Source of the DNA: an uncultured Clostridia bacterium
GTDB taxonomy: Bacteria; Bacillota; Clostridia; Monoglobales; Monoglobaceae
Length of the DNA stretch: 30,902 nucleotides
Assembly (NCBI GenBank): GCA_910580105.1
Contig: CAJTWN010000016.1
Location: 1 to 30,902, forward strand
Direction: 5' to 3'
The position numbers were made by a program, and so were the translations under genes. The notes beneath the pieces were generated by a model. That model was not told where the DNA came from, made no database searches, and was given only the letters and a program-made list of their open reading frames with translations. Shown here piece after piece: positions 1-8,602 of this stretch; positions within the stretch are counted from its first letter, which is position 1; the number at the start of each line of letters is the position of its first letter.

Positions 1-76
1 ATTTCTTACAAATACTTCCCCTTTTTCTCCTTCCCTTTTGGTTACTTTTTTTATCGCCGCATATATATGAATATTA

Positions 77-105
77 TAAAAGAGACTCCACCGGAATCTC
101 TTTTA
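77..105 (-). terminator. Probable rho-independent terminator of the PL8 lyase gene
   Basis: A 9-bp perfect stem (TAAAAGAGA at 77-85 with TCTCTTTTA at 97-105) encloses a short inner 3-bp stem. It lies 14 bases past the lyase stop codon. Read on the minus strand, the second arm ends in CTCTTTTA and runs on into AT-rich sequence, so the U-tract is modest. The first 76 bases of the window hold nothing else I can identify. Confidence 0.6.
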
Positions 106-118
106 GTTACTGCCTCTA

Positions 119-3100
119 TTAAATTCCTTTATACGCCAAACAGGGCAGTACCGGTTTTCCCTCAAATTCTCCCGCTGCGAATCCAAACACTTTTAATTTT
201 TCTCCCTCTTCTAAGACAATTCCTTCCGGTAACAGAATTTCAGTTTCTGCGGCCTTTAGCAATACTGTCTTTATTTCCTTTAATGTATCCGCAGCATAAA
301 CTGCAAAAATAATATTGACAGGTTCTTGAAAATACATTGTATTTTTAATCCGGACGCCTAAAATTTTACCATCATCTTCTATAAATTCAGTAAATGCAGG
401 TTTTTCTTCTGCCTTTGCATAATAAACATGAAAATCATCAATGGCCAATGTTCCTTTTCCTCTAAAATAAATTGAAGATATACCATCCACTTCACTTGCA
501 AATTCATAAGTACTCTCTGTTCCCAACCCTTCCCACGGCTGTAAATTATCAAGCGTTTCACCGCAGTACATTGTTACTTTCTGGTTGGCTATATCTATGA
601 CAGCGCGAACATATATCCATTCTGCAAAGTCGAAATTTTTAGTTGCATTCGTCTTCTTCTTATCTCGGCTGTGCATAATAAGACTTGGGGTATATTTTGA
701 TACCTGATAGGAAAAAGCACTCGAACCACCCGCTTGTTGGTATGACGTCATTTCATCCCGGCAAAACTGCATATAAAAACTCTCTGTCAAAGATTTTTTA
801 AGACGGGTATCTACATATAATAGTTCTCCCTGTTTTCCAGCAGTCAGTTTTTCAGGAAAATTATGATAAATTCTAATATCTTCACCACCGCTTGCACGCG
901 TCAGTTTCCCCGCTCCGGTGCTGAAGTAATTGGTTGGATTGATCTTTTTGCTTCCTTCACCATCGTCCCTTTCAAGCAACGTTTCATTATAAGGAGGATT
1001 TGCGGAGGTAAAACTAAGGTCCTTACGGTTTAATTCTGCCGTCATATATACTTGATTATTTTTCTTTAGGATTTTTTGATAAATATTTTCCCCATTATAG
1101 ACATCCTCAACGGCAAAAGTTCCTTCGTCAAAGGTTTCATTCTCAATCTCCCTTGTCATCACCGGCAGCTTTGCCTGCATAAAAGTATGATCTTCCCTGG
1201 AATTTCCTTTCGCATTGTGTGCCACAAACTTCACCGCATCCGCTGTTGTTTTACCATCTCCGCTTCCCAATATTTTCACATAACCATTTGTCCCCTGCTG
1301 GAACGGATATGCACCAAGATATAACCATGTGCCGTTATTATAACGTTGGTTTATAGTTTTAGACGTATCTATGCCTCCGTCATAAACAATTTCAAGGGGA
1401 ACTTTTGCCGGTGCATCAGACGATGCAATCCACCGGATATAAACATCATATACATCCGCTTCTTTGAAATCCGGCGTCCACATCGCAAAACGATCAGCAT
1501 CCGCCGTCTTCGTCCCATCTGTAACATAGTTGACCCCATAATACCCCTGGGTTGCATAAGAAGTTTCCCACTTTATTCCATCCGTTGAAAAACCAGCATC
1601 TGCATTATCAATCACATAGACGTCATTGTCCGGTTCCTTTTGAACACCTTCCCGCAGGGCAAATGAAATACCAAAAGATTTCCCTTTTGCATCATTTACA
1701 GATACCGAAAACCGAATGGTAGGTTCAAGCTGTTTCACAACGATATTTTCATCGGAAGACAAGATACCGCTGGCCGGAACATCCAATTCAATATCTATCC
1801 AATCTGTATTGTTCTGTGTTGGATCCGATACTGCAATGTCCAAACAATTGCCATCGTTTTTGAGAAGTACAGCCGCCTTCTTATTACATGTGAGAATATC
1901 CACGGTTTGGACTTTATCATTCCAGAAGTTTACGCCCAATAAGTTCTCCCTTTTTTCTTTAACCGCCTGTACATCTGCAGTATTGGAAAGAATTTCAACA
2001 TTCGGATTTTCCGCATATTTCCTGGTTGCCTCTGCATCCTTATCCGGCAGCAATACATAGGCATATTCCCCATCATCCGGCTGAACACCATGATCAAACC
2101 ACATCGTTACATAATTTTCGGTATAAACCGTGTCAGTTCCGCCGGTGGCCATCTGTTTCCATGTGCCAGACCGCTCTTCCCGCAATGCAGACAGCGTTCC
2201 GCCCGCAGGGAAATAATAACCAATATCCGCTTTTTCCCCTTCCAGCGAAGCCCACCGGATGTCCTCAATTTCTTCACTCCAACCATTTTCCGTCGGTTTT
2301 TCTGCGCCGTTAATTATCAACCTGTCCTCTGCACTCTGTAATTTGCGGTTTTCAACAATTGTTTCCACTGCAGGCGCATCGCTGCTTTGTATGCCTGCCC
2401 CCAGTGCAACAATTTCGTCATCAAACATAAAATAGGACTTCTTTGCCTCCAGCGTCTGGCCAATGGCATTCAGCTCCATCCCCGAAACACCATAGGTACC
2501 CAAAAGCTCTACGCCGCCGACCCAGTTCTTTTTGTTCCGGGCATTGGCAGGAATCTGGGTGTCCTTCTCCACTGTGGTGCCGGGCAGACGGCAGAGATTG
2601 ACTGTCGGCCAGAAAGACTCGTGAAACTGCGCCAAATCGTTATTATAAAGATAAAGCATTCCGTCTGCGGTATGCCAGGATTTCTGATTTTCACTGTTGA
2701 TGGACTCGAAGGCGCCAATACGCTGGGAATACATACTGAGTCCGACACCATACCCTTTTCGCAGCTGTACTGCCCGGTCCATATGATGAAACTGCCGGTA
2801 CATTTCCGCCTCTTCCATCGGCATAACATTGGGATCATTTACGATTTCTTTTGCCAGCATGATTTCTTCATTGGTTGCATCATCATAATAGCTGACCGGT
2901 GCGTCCACCGTAAGCCAGTATTTCAACATAGATTTAAACTGCTTTGCATATTTTTCCGGCGCAAACTGAGCAATCCGCAAAATTGAAGACATTATCTTAT
3001 GTCCTGTATAATAGGTGCCCGAATAGTATCGTGCAATTTCTCTTCCGCGTACCATATCCATAAAAGCACCTTTATATAGGAAAGGCGCATAAGCATCTAT

Positions 3101-4003
3101 CACCCAAGTATAAAGATTCGCAACACCGGCTTCGGTTACTTCCCAGGGCGAATCATTCAAAATATACAACATATCCGCCATAACATCAATTAAAGATGCG
3201 CCGTATCCGCCATTATACGGATAAAAATTATGCTGCAAAAAGGATCCGTCTGTATAAAAACCGTCGCCATTCTTTACCATACTGAAAATTTGGCTCATCC
3301 CATCCCTGGCAGCGATCAGATCCTGCGGATTCTTTTCCAAAATTCCCCGGCCGATAAACACCTCACATTCCCACATCCGATTGGCGCCGGACATGGTAAT
3401 ATCGTTTTGAAAATGCCGGATGGCTTCCATATAGCGCATTCGTTTTTCTTCACTGATCTTATCATACAACAAAATATTAATACGAATAGAGGCCTGCGGA
3501 ATACCAATCTCCCACTGCCACCAATTCTGAAACTGCGAGGTGGTTGCACTGTATTTTCCGGTCACATCCAGCCATTCAATTGCATCTGCAATATCCGCAG
3601 CGAGTTCATCATTTTGATAAAGTGCAGACCCTTCCGTAGCGTATGCTTCCGCCATGGTCTGTATATTTTTATAGTTTGTATGGATCCGGGCCGGCGTATC
3701 AAACGCCAGATTTGACCATAAACGTTTCCGGCCTTCATCCTTCACCATTGAAGACCACAACGCCTGTGCAGATGCAGACAATGCAGCCACATTGCGGACA
3801 ACATTTGCATCTTCTGCATCATATCCTTCTCCCACCATCATTTGTTTCCAAACATTTCGCATCCGGTCAAAATCAGCTTCTGTATACCCTTCTTCCGCAT
3901 AAACTTCCTGTTTCATCTGGATTCCCTCCCCTTGTTTTATGTTCAATGAAAAAATTCCCACCATTATTACTGCCAAAATCAGTATACTTCCAATCTTTTT
4001 CAT
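119..4003 (-). CDS. Secreted polysaccharide lyase family 8 (hyaluronate/chondroitin/xanthan-lyase type), multidomain
   Basis: The product is a large exported lyase of 1294 aa. It has a Sec signal peptide (residues 1 to about 36, likely cut after VYA) and then the PL8 alpha-toroid. PL8 landmarks are NWWQWEIGIP at about 160-169, GANRMW at about 206-211 (candidate catalytic Asn), and DGSFLQHNFYPYNGGYG at about 252-268, which holds the candidate catalytic His258 and Tyr267. GRE near 320 is the candidate Arg region. The central beta-sandwich contains ESINSEN...DGMLYLYNN, which is also typical of the family. After about residue 795 come a golvesin/xanthan-lyase-like accessory module (YVIDNADAGFS to about 935), a probable LamG-like sandwich (about 955-1210) and a C-terminal module of roughly 85 residues that I cannot name. 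PL8 enzymes cleave uronic-acid polymers by beta-elimination; the substrate cannot be read from sequence. The start is the ATG at 4003, because an in-frame ATG at 4018 contains the ribosome binding site. Confidence 0.9.
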   Translation of the reverse strand: MKKIGSILILAVIMVGIFSLNIKQGEGIQMKQEVYAEEGYTEADFDRMRNVWKQMMVGEGYDAEDANVVRNVAALSASAQALWSSMVKDEGRKRLWSNLAFDTPARIHTNYKNIQTMAEAYATEGSALYQNDELAADIADAIEWLDVTGKYSATTSQFQNWWQWEIGIPQASIRINILLYDKISEEKRMRYMEAIRHFQNDITMSGANRMWECEVFIGRGILEKNPQDLIAARDGMSQIFSMVKNGDGFYTDGSFLQHNFYPYNGGYGASLIDVMADMLYILNDSPWEVTEAGVANLYTWVIDAYAPFLYKGAFMDMVRGREIARYYSGTYYTGHKIMSSILRIAQFAPEKYAKQFKSMLKYWLTVDAPVSYYDDATNEEIMLAKEIVNDPNVMPMEEAEMYRQFHHMDRAVQLRKGYGVGLSMYSQRIGAFESINSENQKSWHTADGMLYLYNNDLAQFHESFWPTVNLCRLPGTTVEKDTQIPANARNKKNWVGGVELLGTYGVSGMELNAIGQTLEAKKSYFMFDDEIVALGAGIQSSDAPAVETIVENRKLQSAEDRLIINGAEKPTENGWSEEIEDIRWASLEGEKADIGYYFPAGGTLSALREERSGTWKQMATGGTDTVYTENYVTMWFDHGVQPDDGEYAYVLLPDKDAEATRKYAENPNVEILSNTADVQAVKEKRENLLGVNFWNDKVQTVDILTCNKKAAVLLKNDGNCLDIAVSDPTQNNTDWIDIELDVPASGILSSDENIVVKQLEPTIRFSVSVNDAKGKSFGISFALREGVQKEPDNDVYVIDNADAGFSTDGIKWETSYATQGYYGVNYVTDGTKTADADRFAMWTPDFKEADVYDVYIRWIASSDAPAKVPLEIVYDGGIDTSKTINQRYNNGTWLYLGAYPFQQGTNGYVKILGSGDGKTTADAVKFVAHNAKGNSREDHTFMQAKLPVMTREIENETFDEGTFAVEDVYNGENIYQKILKKNNQVYMTAELNRKDLSFTSANPPYNETLLERDDGEGSKKINPTNYFSTGAGKLTRASGGEDIRIYHNFPEKLTAGKQGELLYVDTRLKKSLTESFYMQFCRDEMTSYQQAGGSSAFSYQVSKYTPSLIMHSRDKKKTNATKNFDFAEWIYVRAVIDIANQKVTMYCGETLDNLQPWEGLGTESTYEFASEVDGISSIYFRGKGTLAIDDFHVYYAKAEEKPAFTEFIEDDGKILGVRIKNTMYFQEPVNIIFAVYAADTLKEIKTVLLKAAETEILLPEGIVLEEGEKLKVFGFAAGEFEGKPVLPCLAYKGI

Positions 4004-4007
4004 GGTT

Positions 4008-4015
4008 CTCTCCTT
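4008..4015 (-). promoter_or_regulatory. Ribosome binding site fixing the PL8 lyase start
   Basis: AAGGAGAG sits 4 bases before the ATG at 4001-4003, and the core AAGGAG 6 bases before it. It lies inside the first codons of the longer reading frame that begins at 4018, which has no binding site of its own. The shorter start is therefore favoured. Confidence 0.75.
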
Positions 4016-4039
4016 CATTTAACCCAACACTTCATCTTG

Positions 4040-4068
4040 ATTATAAATCAATTTTTCACATATATAAA
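4040..4068 (-). promoter_or_regulatory. Possible promoter of the PL8 lyase gene
   Basis: A perfect TATAAT (4040-4045 on the minus strand) lies 36 bases before the chosen start. The hexamer 17 bp upstream is TTTATA, a weak -35. The rest of the 207-bp gap (4004-4210) holds only this and the terminator of the next gene. The box is convincing; the full promoter less so. Confidence 0.4.
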
Positions 4069-4159
4069 TGAGGTAAACTTTTTTATATGCGGTTTTCTTT
4101 TCTTTCACAGCTCCTTGGTGTTTCATCTACAATACATATAATTTTGACAATGCGTCTAT

Positions 4160-4190
4160 AAACAAAAAAGACTGCCAAAGCAGTCTTTTC
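4160..4190 (-). terminator. Rho-independent terminator of the G5/3D protein gene
   Basis: A perfect 10-bp stem (4166-4175 with 4180-4189, AAAAGACTGC and GCAGTCTTTT) has a 4-base loop. On the minus strand it runs directly into TTTTTTGTTT. It starts 21 bases past the stop codon at 4211. Confidence 0.9.
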
Positions 4191-4210
4191 TAAATCGAAA
4201 CAGAATTCAC

Positions 4211-5317
4211 TTATCTGCCGACCTCATCTCTCGTTGCAAGAGGTTCGTCAAGGAAATAGACATTAATGGTTCTTCTTCCAAAGTTCATGCACTCGGAATG
4301 CGTATTATAAAACAGGTCAATCCGCTTGTTCTTAATGGCGCCGCCGCAGTCGCCTGCCACCGCATAGCCATAAACGTACTGTCCGTCCGCTGACTCAATA
4401 TACATTTTTGTTCCATAGGGAATCACTTTCGGATCCACTGCAACGACACCATAACGCGCCTTTACGCCCCAGGAAGTGATTCCATAATAAGGATCCCCCG
4501 GATACTTGCCGCAGCTCTCGAAGGAGAGGTCATAGGCCGTCGCCTGGAATTGCTCCATCTTTGTATAACTGAAATCTTTTGCAGCTGGGATTTTTCCTAT
4601 TTCAAAAGTGTTCGGTGGAGGAAGCGTTCCGCAATTGACAATTTCTTCCACCGCTTCAGATAACACGGCTTCTTTTAAAAGCTCCCTTCCAACTTCGACT
4701 CCATTTTTATATGTAATACGATATTGGAATTCCTTAACCCCTTCGCGGCCAGGCTGTACCACAACACGTTCTCCGGAAAGAAGGGACGCATCTTCCACCT
4801 CCCGCACAGCAAAGGGAAGCTTTTCGTGTACCGTAATTTCCTGCACATCGGTCAGTGATACCTGAATGTACATTCCCGGTGTTACCAACGTTTCAGGAGA
4901 AGGGATTACTGTATCATCTTCATCAATTTTGATACCGGCCTCTTCCAAAACATCGGCCACGTTCTGCCGGGTGGTCGGAACAACGGTGGTTCGACCGGCA
5001 TACGCAATTGTTACTTCGACCGCACGATATATTTCTATTACCGCATCACCCGAAATCTCATCTGTCAGTGCATAATTAACCCGGTCATGTTCTCCAAGAA
5101 CGATTCCGTTCCTGGATAAAATTCTTCCCACAGTATGGTCTGTTGTCGTAATTTTTATCGGTTCTTTGCCTGATTCCCATATCGTAACCACATTCGGTGT
5201 TGCAAATGCAAATCCACTGCAGCTGATGAACAATGCAACAACCAAAACAATGATCATTGAACTTTTAAAAACGCGTAATGACAAATTCTGAAAAACTTTT
5301 CTTTGCGTTGGTATCAA
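4211..5317 (-). CDS. YabE-like wall protein with DUF348, G5 and 3D domains
   Basis: This 368-aa protein has the architecture of the YabE/RpfB-like peptidoglycan-active family. It has a short basic N-terminus and a membrane or signal segment at about 20-38 (MIIVLVVALFISCSGFAFA). Two DUF348 repeats follow (about 43-88 and 100-145), then a G5 domain (about 157-230) and a C-terminal 3D domain (about 254-356). The 3D landmarks are ATAYD at about 259 and AGDCGGAIKNKRIDLF at about 321-336, whose Asp residues are those expected at the lytic-transglycosylase-like active site. The family remodels peptidoglycan outside the membrane, often in germination or resuscitation; that role is inferred here. The start is a TTG at 5317 with an ideal upstream GAGGTGAT. 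A longer frame from 5356 lacks such a site. The gene is monocistronic, with its own strong promoter and terminator. Confidence 0.9.
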   Translation of the reverse strand: MIPTQRKVFQNLSLRVFKSSMIIVLVVALFISCSGFAFATPNVVTIWESGKEPIKITTTDHTVGRILSRNGIVLGEHDRVNYALTDEISGDAVIEIYRAVEVTIAYAGRTTVVPTTRQNVADVLEEAGIKIDEDDTVIPSPETLVTPGMYIQVSLTDVQEITVHEKLPFAVREVEDASLLSGERVVVQPGREGVKEFQYRITYKNGVEVGRELLKEAVLSEAVEEIVNCGTLPPPNTFEIGKIPAAKDFSYTKMEQFQATAYDLSFESCGKYPGDPYYGITSWGVKARYGVVAVDPKVIPYGTKMYIESADGQYVYGYAVAGDCGGAIKNKRIDLFYNTHSECMNFGRRTINVYFLDEPLATRDEVGR

Positions 5318-5321
5318 AAAT

Positions 5322-5329
5322 ATCACCTC
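5322..5329 (-). promoter_or_regulatory. Ribosome binding site fixing a TTG start (G5/3D protein)
   Basis: GAGGTGAT lies 4 bases before TTG (5315-5317), and its AGG core about 8 bases before. No ATG is correctly spaced. This supports the non-canonical start. Confidence 0.75.
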
Positions 5330-5367
5330 AGAAATTTGTATGCCTGTCCGGCACAAACTTAGGCTTT

Positions 5368-5396
5368 ATTATAAACGCATTTCCCATTTCCGTCAA
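5368..5396 (-). promoter_or_regulatory. Strong sigma-A-type promoter of the G5/3D protein gene
   Basis: TTGACG (5391-5396) and TATAAT (5368-5373) are separated by exactly 17 bp on the minus strand. The predicted transcript starts near 5361, giving a leader of about 44 bases. Confidence 0.85.
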
Positions 5397-5594
5397 ATCA
5401 TTGGATTTTTATAACTTTTCTTTATCTCCTTCCTCACGGGCTCAAATACATTTATCCATATTTATCATGGCCTTTTCTGGCTTTTTCTTTCAATTCTTTT
5501 CATTTTCACAGAATTGGATAATCCTTCCATCAACTTTGGCTATTGTGCCCATGAAAACCTTATTTTTCATCACAAACAACACGGTTTAAAGGTT

Positions 5595-5623
5595 TGAAAC
5601 ACTTCTGTAACACTTCTGTAACA
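5595..5623 (-). repeat. Three direct heptamers at 11-bp spacing (TGTTACA, TGTTACA, TGTTTCA)
   Basis: On the minus strand TGTTACA begins at 5623 and 5612 and a variant TGTTTCA at 5601, all in one 11-bp register. The spacer between copies is GAAG each time. The array lies in the 461-bp gap between the GH39-like gene and the G5/3D gene, about 200 bp upstream of the latter's promoter. The phasing resembles OmpR/PhoB-type response-regulator sites, but no regulator can be assigned. Apart from this array and the promoter, I see nothing else in 5318-5778. Confidence 0.55.
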
Positions 5624-5778
5624 TTCAAAAAAGCCCATCTGATACGACATCCATACCTTTGTGCAAAATGTACAAATTTTACTTTTAAAGTCTAATTTTA
5701 TTTGCTTTTTGTATTTTTAATCAGACATAATCAATCCTGTCAACTTTCATGATCCTATCTGTCATCTTAGAAATTTTT

Positions 5779-7266
5779 TTACAGGAATTCGATAAAATAA
5801 ACACAGCCATCCTGCAATCTGATTGTTTCTTTAAATACACCCTCCACTTTTTTCTGCTCTATAGGCCGCAGTTCTCCCTCTTCCTTTAATACCTTGATCT
5901 GTTCCGGTGTTAATTCCTCCGGCATCCCCATTTCTCTGTATTTTGTATAGGGATTGATATGATTTTTATCAATACACCATATACGAACCATATCCCCCGG
6001 ACAATTCCGCAAAACAAATTCCATTTCTTTATCCTGCAAATTTCTTTCCAAATCATCAGAAACATACGCAGCCAGGACACCTTTATCCGTAGCCATCACA
6101 CTGACATTTTCATTCACGTCTTCTTTTTTCATTTCGACCAATGTTGTCCCGAGTTTTGCGGCCAGAACATAAAAATTATAAATTGGTTTCTTGAAAAAGC
6201 CTTTTGTAAAAAAGCTTCTGCCGCCGCAAAAATAAGTCTCCTGACCATGCTGTCCGCATAGACAAATCATCAATTTAGAAATAGGAACATCTCCATAGGC
6301 AAAATACGTCAATAATTTCGCATAATACGCTGAAAAAGCCTCGTTTTCTCTGATCACCAGCTTGGGGCAGCGTTCAATGGTACAGTCGCCATTGGTACAA
6401 GCGCCCCATTCATCCATTATCAGCTCTTTATTTTCCATGTTATATTCTTTCATATGATTGTAATAGTCCCGCGCGGCTGTCAGATGCCTTTTGACATCAA
6501 AAGTCAGCGAACCATCATTCAAAAAACGCGGCATTACTCCATAGGTGTGAATAGAAATAAAATCAATTTTCAAATTATTTGCCGTTATGTAATCCAAAAA
6601 GCCTGTGAAAAATCCCTCCTTTCCTGCATTAGAAGGTCCGCCCACCTTCAACTCTTTTGACACTTTTTCAATCCCTTCAACAAAGCCTTTATATAACTTG
6701 CAGTATTCCCGCAGGCGAATCTGCGTTCCTTCTTCATCAACTGCAACGGACTGCATCCAGAAATTTTTATGATCCGGTTCGTTCAGACATTGCAAGCGCC
6801 ATGTTTTCACCCTGTCCAGTCCATATCTTTCAACGATATGCTTGGTATACTGATGGCATATTTCTTCCCACAGCTTATAATCCTTTGGCGGTGAGGTAAT
6901 GATAAACTTTCCTTTATACCTGGTCTTTTTCTGGCAGGCATTGTTCATCAGCTCCGGCTCTGCGGCAATACAGGCCGGAATAAAATTATAGGAAATAAAC
7001 AGGCGAAACCCCTTGCTTACCATATAATCAATTCTTTGGTCATTTAAAGAAAAATCATATTGCAGCTGCCCGTCAGCGTCCATGGTTACCATATCCTCAA
7101 ACATCGTATATATCCGCACCATATCTGCCGCGCCGTCTTTTGCAATGCAGTCAAGAACCTCCTGTCCCCAATCATCCTCAATCGCATCCGTTGGATGAAA
7201 ATGAATATGATTCCAAAAATTTTGGATTTTTTTTACCGGCTGATCACATTGAACTTCTACCTTCAT
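5779..7266 (-). CDS. GH39-like glycoside hydrolase (beta-xylosidase / alpha-L-iduronidase superfamily), cytoplasmic
   Basis: The 495-aa protein has no signal peptide and no membrane segment, so it should act inside the cell on imported oligosaccharides. It reads as a TIM-barrel retaining glycosidase of clan A. The GH39 features are DMVRIYTMFEDM near 48-60 (aligns with VRFHGIF-DDM), ITSPPKDYKLWEEI near 123-136, and WRLQCLNEPDHKNFW near 156-170, where Glu163 is the candidate acid/base. ELIMDEWG near 281-288 carries the candidate nucleophile Glu286. GH39 contains xylosidases and iduronidases; the specificity is not readable. The ATG at 7266 is chosen because AAGGGG precedes it by 5 bases; the longer frame starts with an unsupported TTG at 7293. 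Its neighbours are a transporter and AraC regulator upstream and, beyond one other gene, a PL8 lyase. Confidence 0.8.
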   Translation of the reverse strand: MKVEVQCDQPVKKIQNFWNHIHFHPTDAIEDDWGQEVLDCIAKDGAADMVRIYTMFEDMVTMDADGQLQYDFSLNDQRIDYMVSKGFRLFISYNFIPACIAAEPELMNNACQKKTRYKGKFIITSPPKDYKLWEEICHQYTKHIVERYGLDRVKTWRLQCLNEPDHKNFWMQSVAVDEEGTQIRLREYCKLYKGFVEGIEKVSKELKVGGPSNAGKEGFFTGFLDYITANNLKIDFISIHTYGVMPRFLNDGSLTFDVKRHLTAARDYYNHMKEYNMENKELIMDEWGACTNGDCTIERCPKLVIRENEAFSAYYAKLLTYFAYGDVPISKLMICLCGQHGQETYFCGGRSFFTKGFFKKPIYNFYVLAAKLGTTLVEMKKEDVNENVSVMATDKGVLAAYVSDDLERNLQDKEMEFVLRNCPGDMVRIWCIDKNHINPYTKYREMGMPEELTPEQIKVLKEEGELRPIEQKKVEGVFKETIRLQDGCVYFIEFL

Positions 7267-7316
7267 CGTTTCCCCTTCTTTCTGATACTGCAATTTTTAT
7301 ACTATAAATTCAATAA

Positions 7317-7530
7317 GGGGCTAAGCCCCGTCATTCAACGTTTCAGCGGGAGATTGCACTCCCGCTGAAAAAAGTAAGTGGAACCCGCCAATAGGGTTCC
7401 CGCAAAGCGCCAGCGTAGCGCACTTTGCGGGAAAGAGGAGGCGCAGCGTAGCAAGGCCGCTCTTCCGCGCCAGCGGAATAGGCCATGCGCAGCTTGCGCC
7501 GACGACGTGGCGGGGGACATCTTGCTTTTC
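7317..7530. repeat. GC-rich cluster of hairpins between the EamA and GH39 genes
   Basis: This stretch is far richer in G+C and in inverted repeats than the DNA around it. Visible stems are GGGG/CCCC at 7317-7329; a perfect 12-bp stem at 7341-7352 with 7359-7370; a 7-bp stem at 7380-7386 with 7394-7400; a 10-bp stem at 7398-7407 with 7423-7432, which competes with the previous one; a 6-bp stem at 7463-7468 with 7473-7478; and a 5-bp stem at 7487-7491 with 7495-7499. The motifs GCGTAGC and GCGCAG recur. No stem has a clear U-tract, so it is more like a REP/MITE-type repeat than a plain terminator. It carries no credible gene. Confidence 0.65.
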
Positions 7531-7531
7531 G

Positions 7532-8461
7532 TTATATCTTTACCTTTTTCCCCGCTCCGTTGACAATATAGATCCCGGCCGCAACACAAAGCAACGCAGA
7601 AAGCACTTGAAAACTTGCCATATTTTCATTCAAAATCATTGCCGAAGCAATGGTTCCGAACACCGGAACACCAAACTTATATACCGAAACCTCATATACC
7701 GGATTATACTTCAGCAATACCGTCCACAAAAGGTTGGTCAACGCCGCTGATCCGCAAAGGAAGACCAAAACAAATGCTCCATATATATCCGTAATATACA
7801 ATTTTCCTCCTCCGGCTATCCCTGCCAGCAATAGCAACAGTCCGCCAAACATCTGCTGATAGCCGGCAACGACAATCGGTCGGTAATGCGCCGTCAGTTT
7901 CTTGCACAAAATAATGCCTGCCGCAGCAAAAAGTGAAGCCAGAATAATGAACCCCTCTCCCGTCAGATGAAATGAAAATTCAAAGCTTCCGTTAAAGTTT
8001 ATAATGACAATACCGATCATCCCAATTATACTTCCAATGGTTTTGGAGAGAGACAGTTTTTCCTCCCGAAAAAACAACGGACTGATAAAGACCAGAAGGA
8101 AAACATTGATCTGATTCAAAATAGAACCAATCATCCCCTTCACATTGGCAAGCCCGATATATTGGAAAGCATATTGTCCCACGGTCTGTACAAGGGCCAA
8201 AAGAAAAATATCTCTGCACATTCTCCCCTTAATTACCGGAATCTTCCGATCCGCAGCCGAAGTGACGCCAATGGTCAGCACACCCGCAGCAAAAAAACGG
8301 ACACCTGCAAACAACAGTTTTGAATAGACATCTTCCGAATTGATATGTAAATACTGATAACCTAATTTGATCATGGGAAAACCGATTCCCCAAAGAATTG
8401 TACACAACATCGCAAATATAAACAAATTCCGCTTGTTGCCGAAGAAAACACGGCTATTCAT
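7532..8461 (-). CDS. EamA/DMT-superfamily transporter
   Basis: This 309-aa protein is almost wholly hydrophobic, with about ten predicted membrane helices in two homologous halves. That is the size and layout of drug/metabolite-transporter EamA permeases. N-terminal WGIGFPMIKLG (about 24-34) matches the typical WG-x-x-F start of helix 1. The second half begins near GEGFIILASLFAAAGIILCKK. The family exports or imports small metabolites; the substrate is unknown. The ATG at 8461 has GAGAGGAG 9 bases upstream. The gene is transcribed divergently from the AraC regulator across 141 bp, an arrangement that often means the regulator controls the transporter. Confidence 0.88.
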   Translation of the reverse strand: MNSRVFFGNKRNLFIFAMLCTILWGIGFPMIKLGYQYLHINSEDVYSKLLFAGVRFFAAGVLTIGVTSAADRKIPVIKGRMCRDIFLLALVQTVGQYAFQYIGLANVKGMIGSILNQINVFLLVFISPLFFREEKLSLSKTIGSIIGMIGIVIINFNGSFEFSFHLTGEGFIILASLFAAAGIILCKKLTAHYRPIVVAGYQQMFGGLLLLLAGIAGGGKLYITDIYGAFVLVFLCGSAALTNLLWTVLLKYNPVYEVSVYKFGVPVFGTIASAMILNENMASFQVLSALLCVAAGIYIVNGAGKKVKI

Positions 8462-8557
8462 CCTTATACGCTCCTCTCTTTTCTGACTTTTTTATTTTAC
8501 ATGAAAATTCATCTTATTTCCATATACAATTCAAAAATAAATTTGCATTATTCAACA

Positions 8558-8586
8558 TTTACATTCACCCAAAACCATGCTATACT
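8558..8586 (+). promoter_or_regulatory. Promoter of the AraC-family gene
   Basis: TTTACA (8558-8563) and TATACT (8581-8586) are spaced by 17 bp. The predicted start of transcription falls about 10 bases before the ATG, giving a very short leader. Confidence 0.8.
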
Positions 8587-8602
8587 ATCATCGGTGATAT
8601 AA

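Noticed and set aside
2387..2986. Plus-strand open frame of 199 codons inside the PL8 lyase gene
   Set aside because: Antisense to conserved PL8 sequence, with no motif or ribosome site.
5278..5589. Plus-strand open frame of 103 codons between the G5/3D and GH39-like genes
   Set aside because: It overlaps the promoter and first codons of the minus-strand gene, is rich in Phe and Ser as expected for antisense AT-rich DNA, and has no ribosome site or recognisable domain.
7341..7370. Perfect 12-bp stem taken as a terminator of the EamA transporter
   Set aside because: No U-tract follows on either strand and it is about 160 bp past the stop codon.
7335..7589. Short frames on both strands through the hairpin cluster
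   Set aside because: They run through inverted repeats and the 3' end of the transporter gene; the openness comes from GC-rich repeat DNA.
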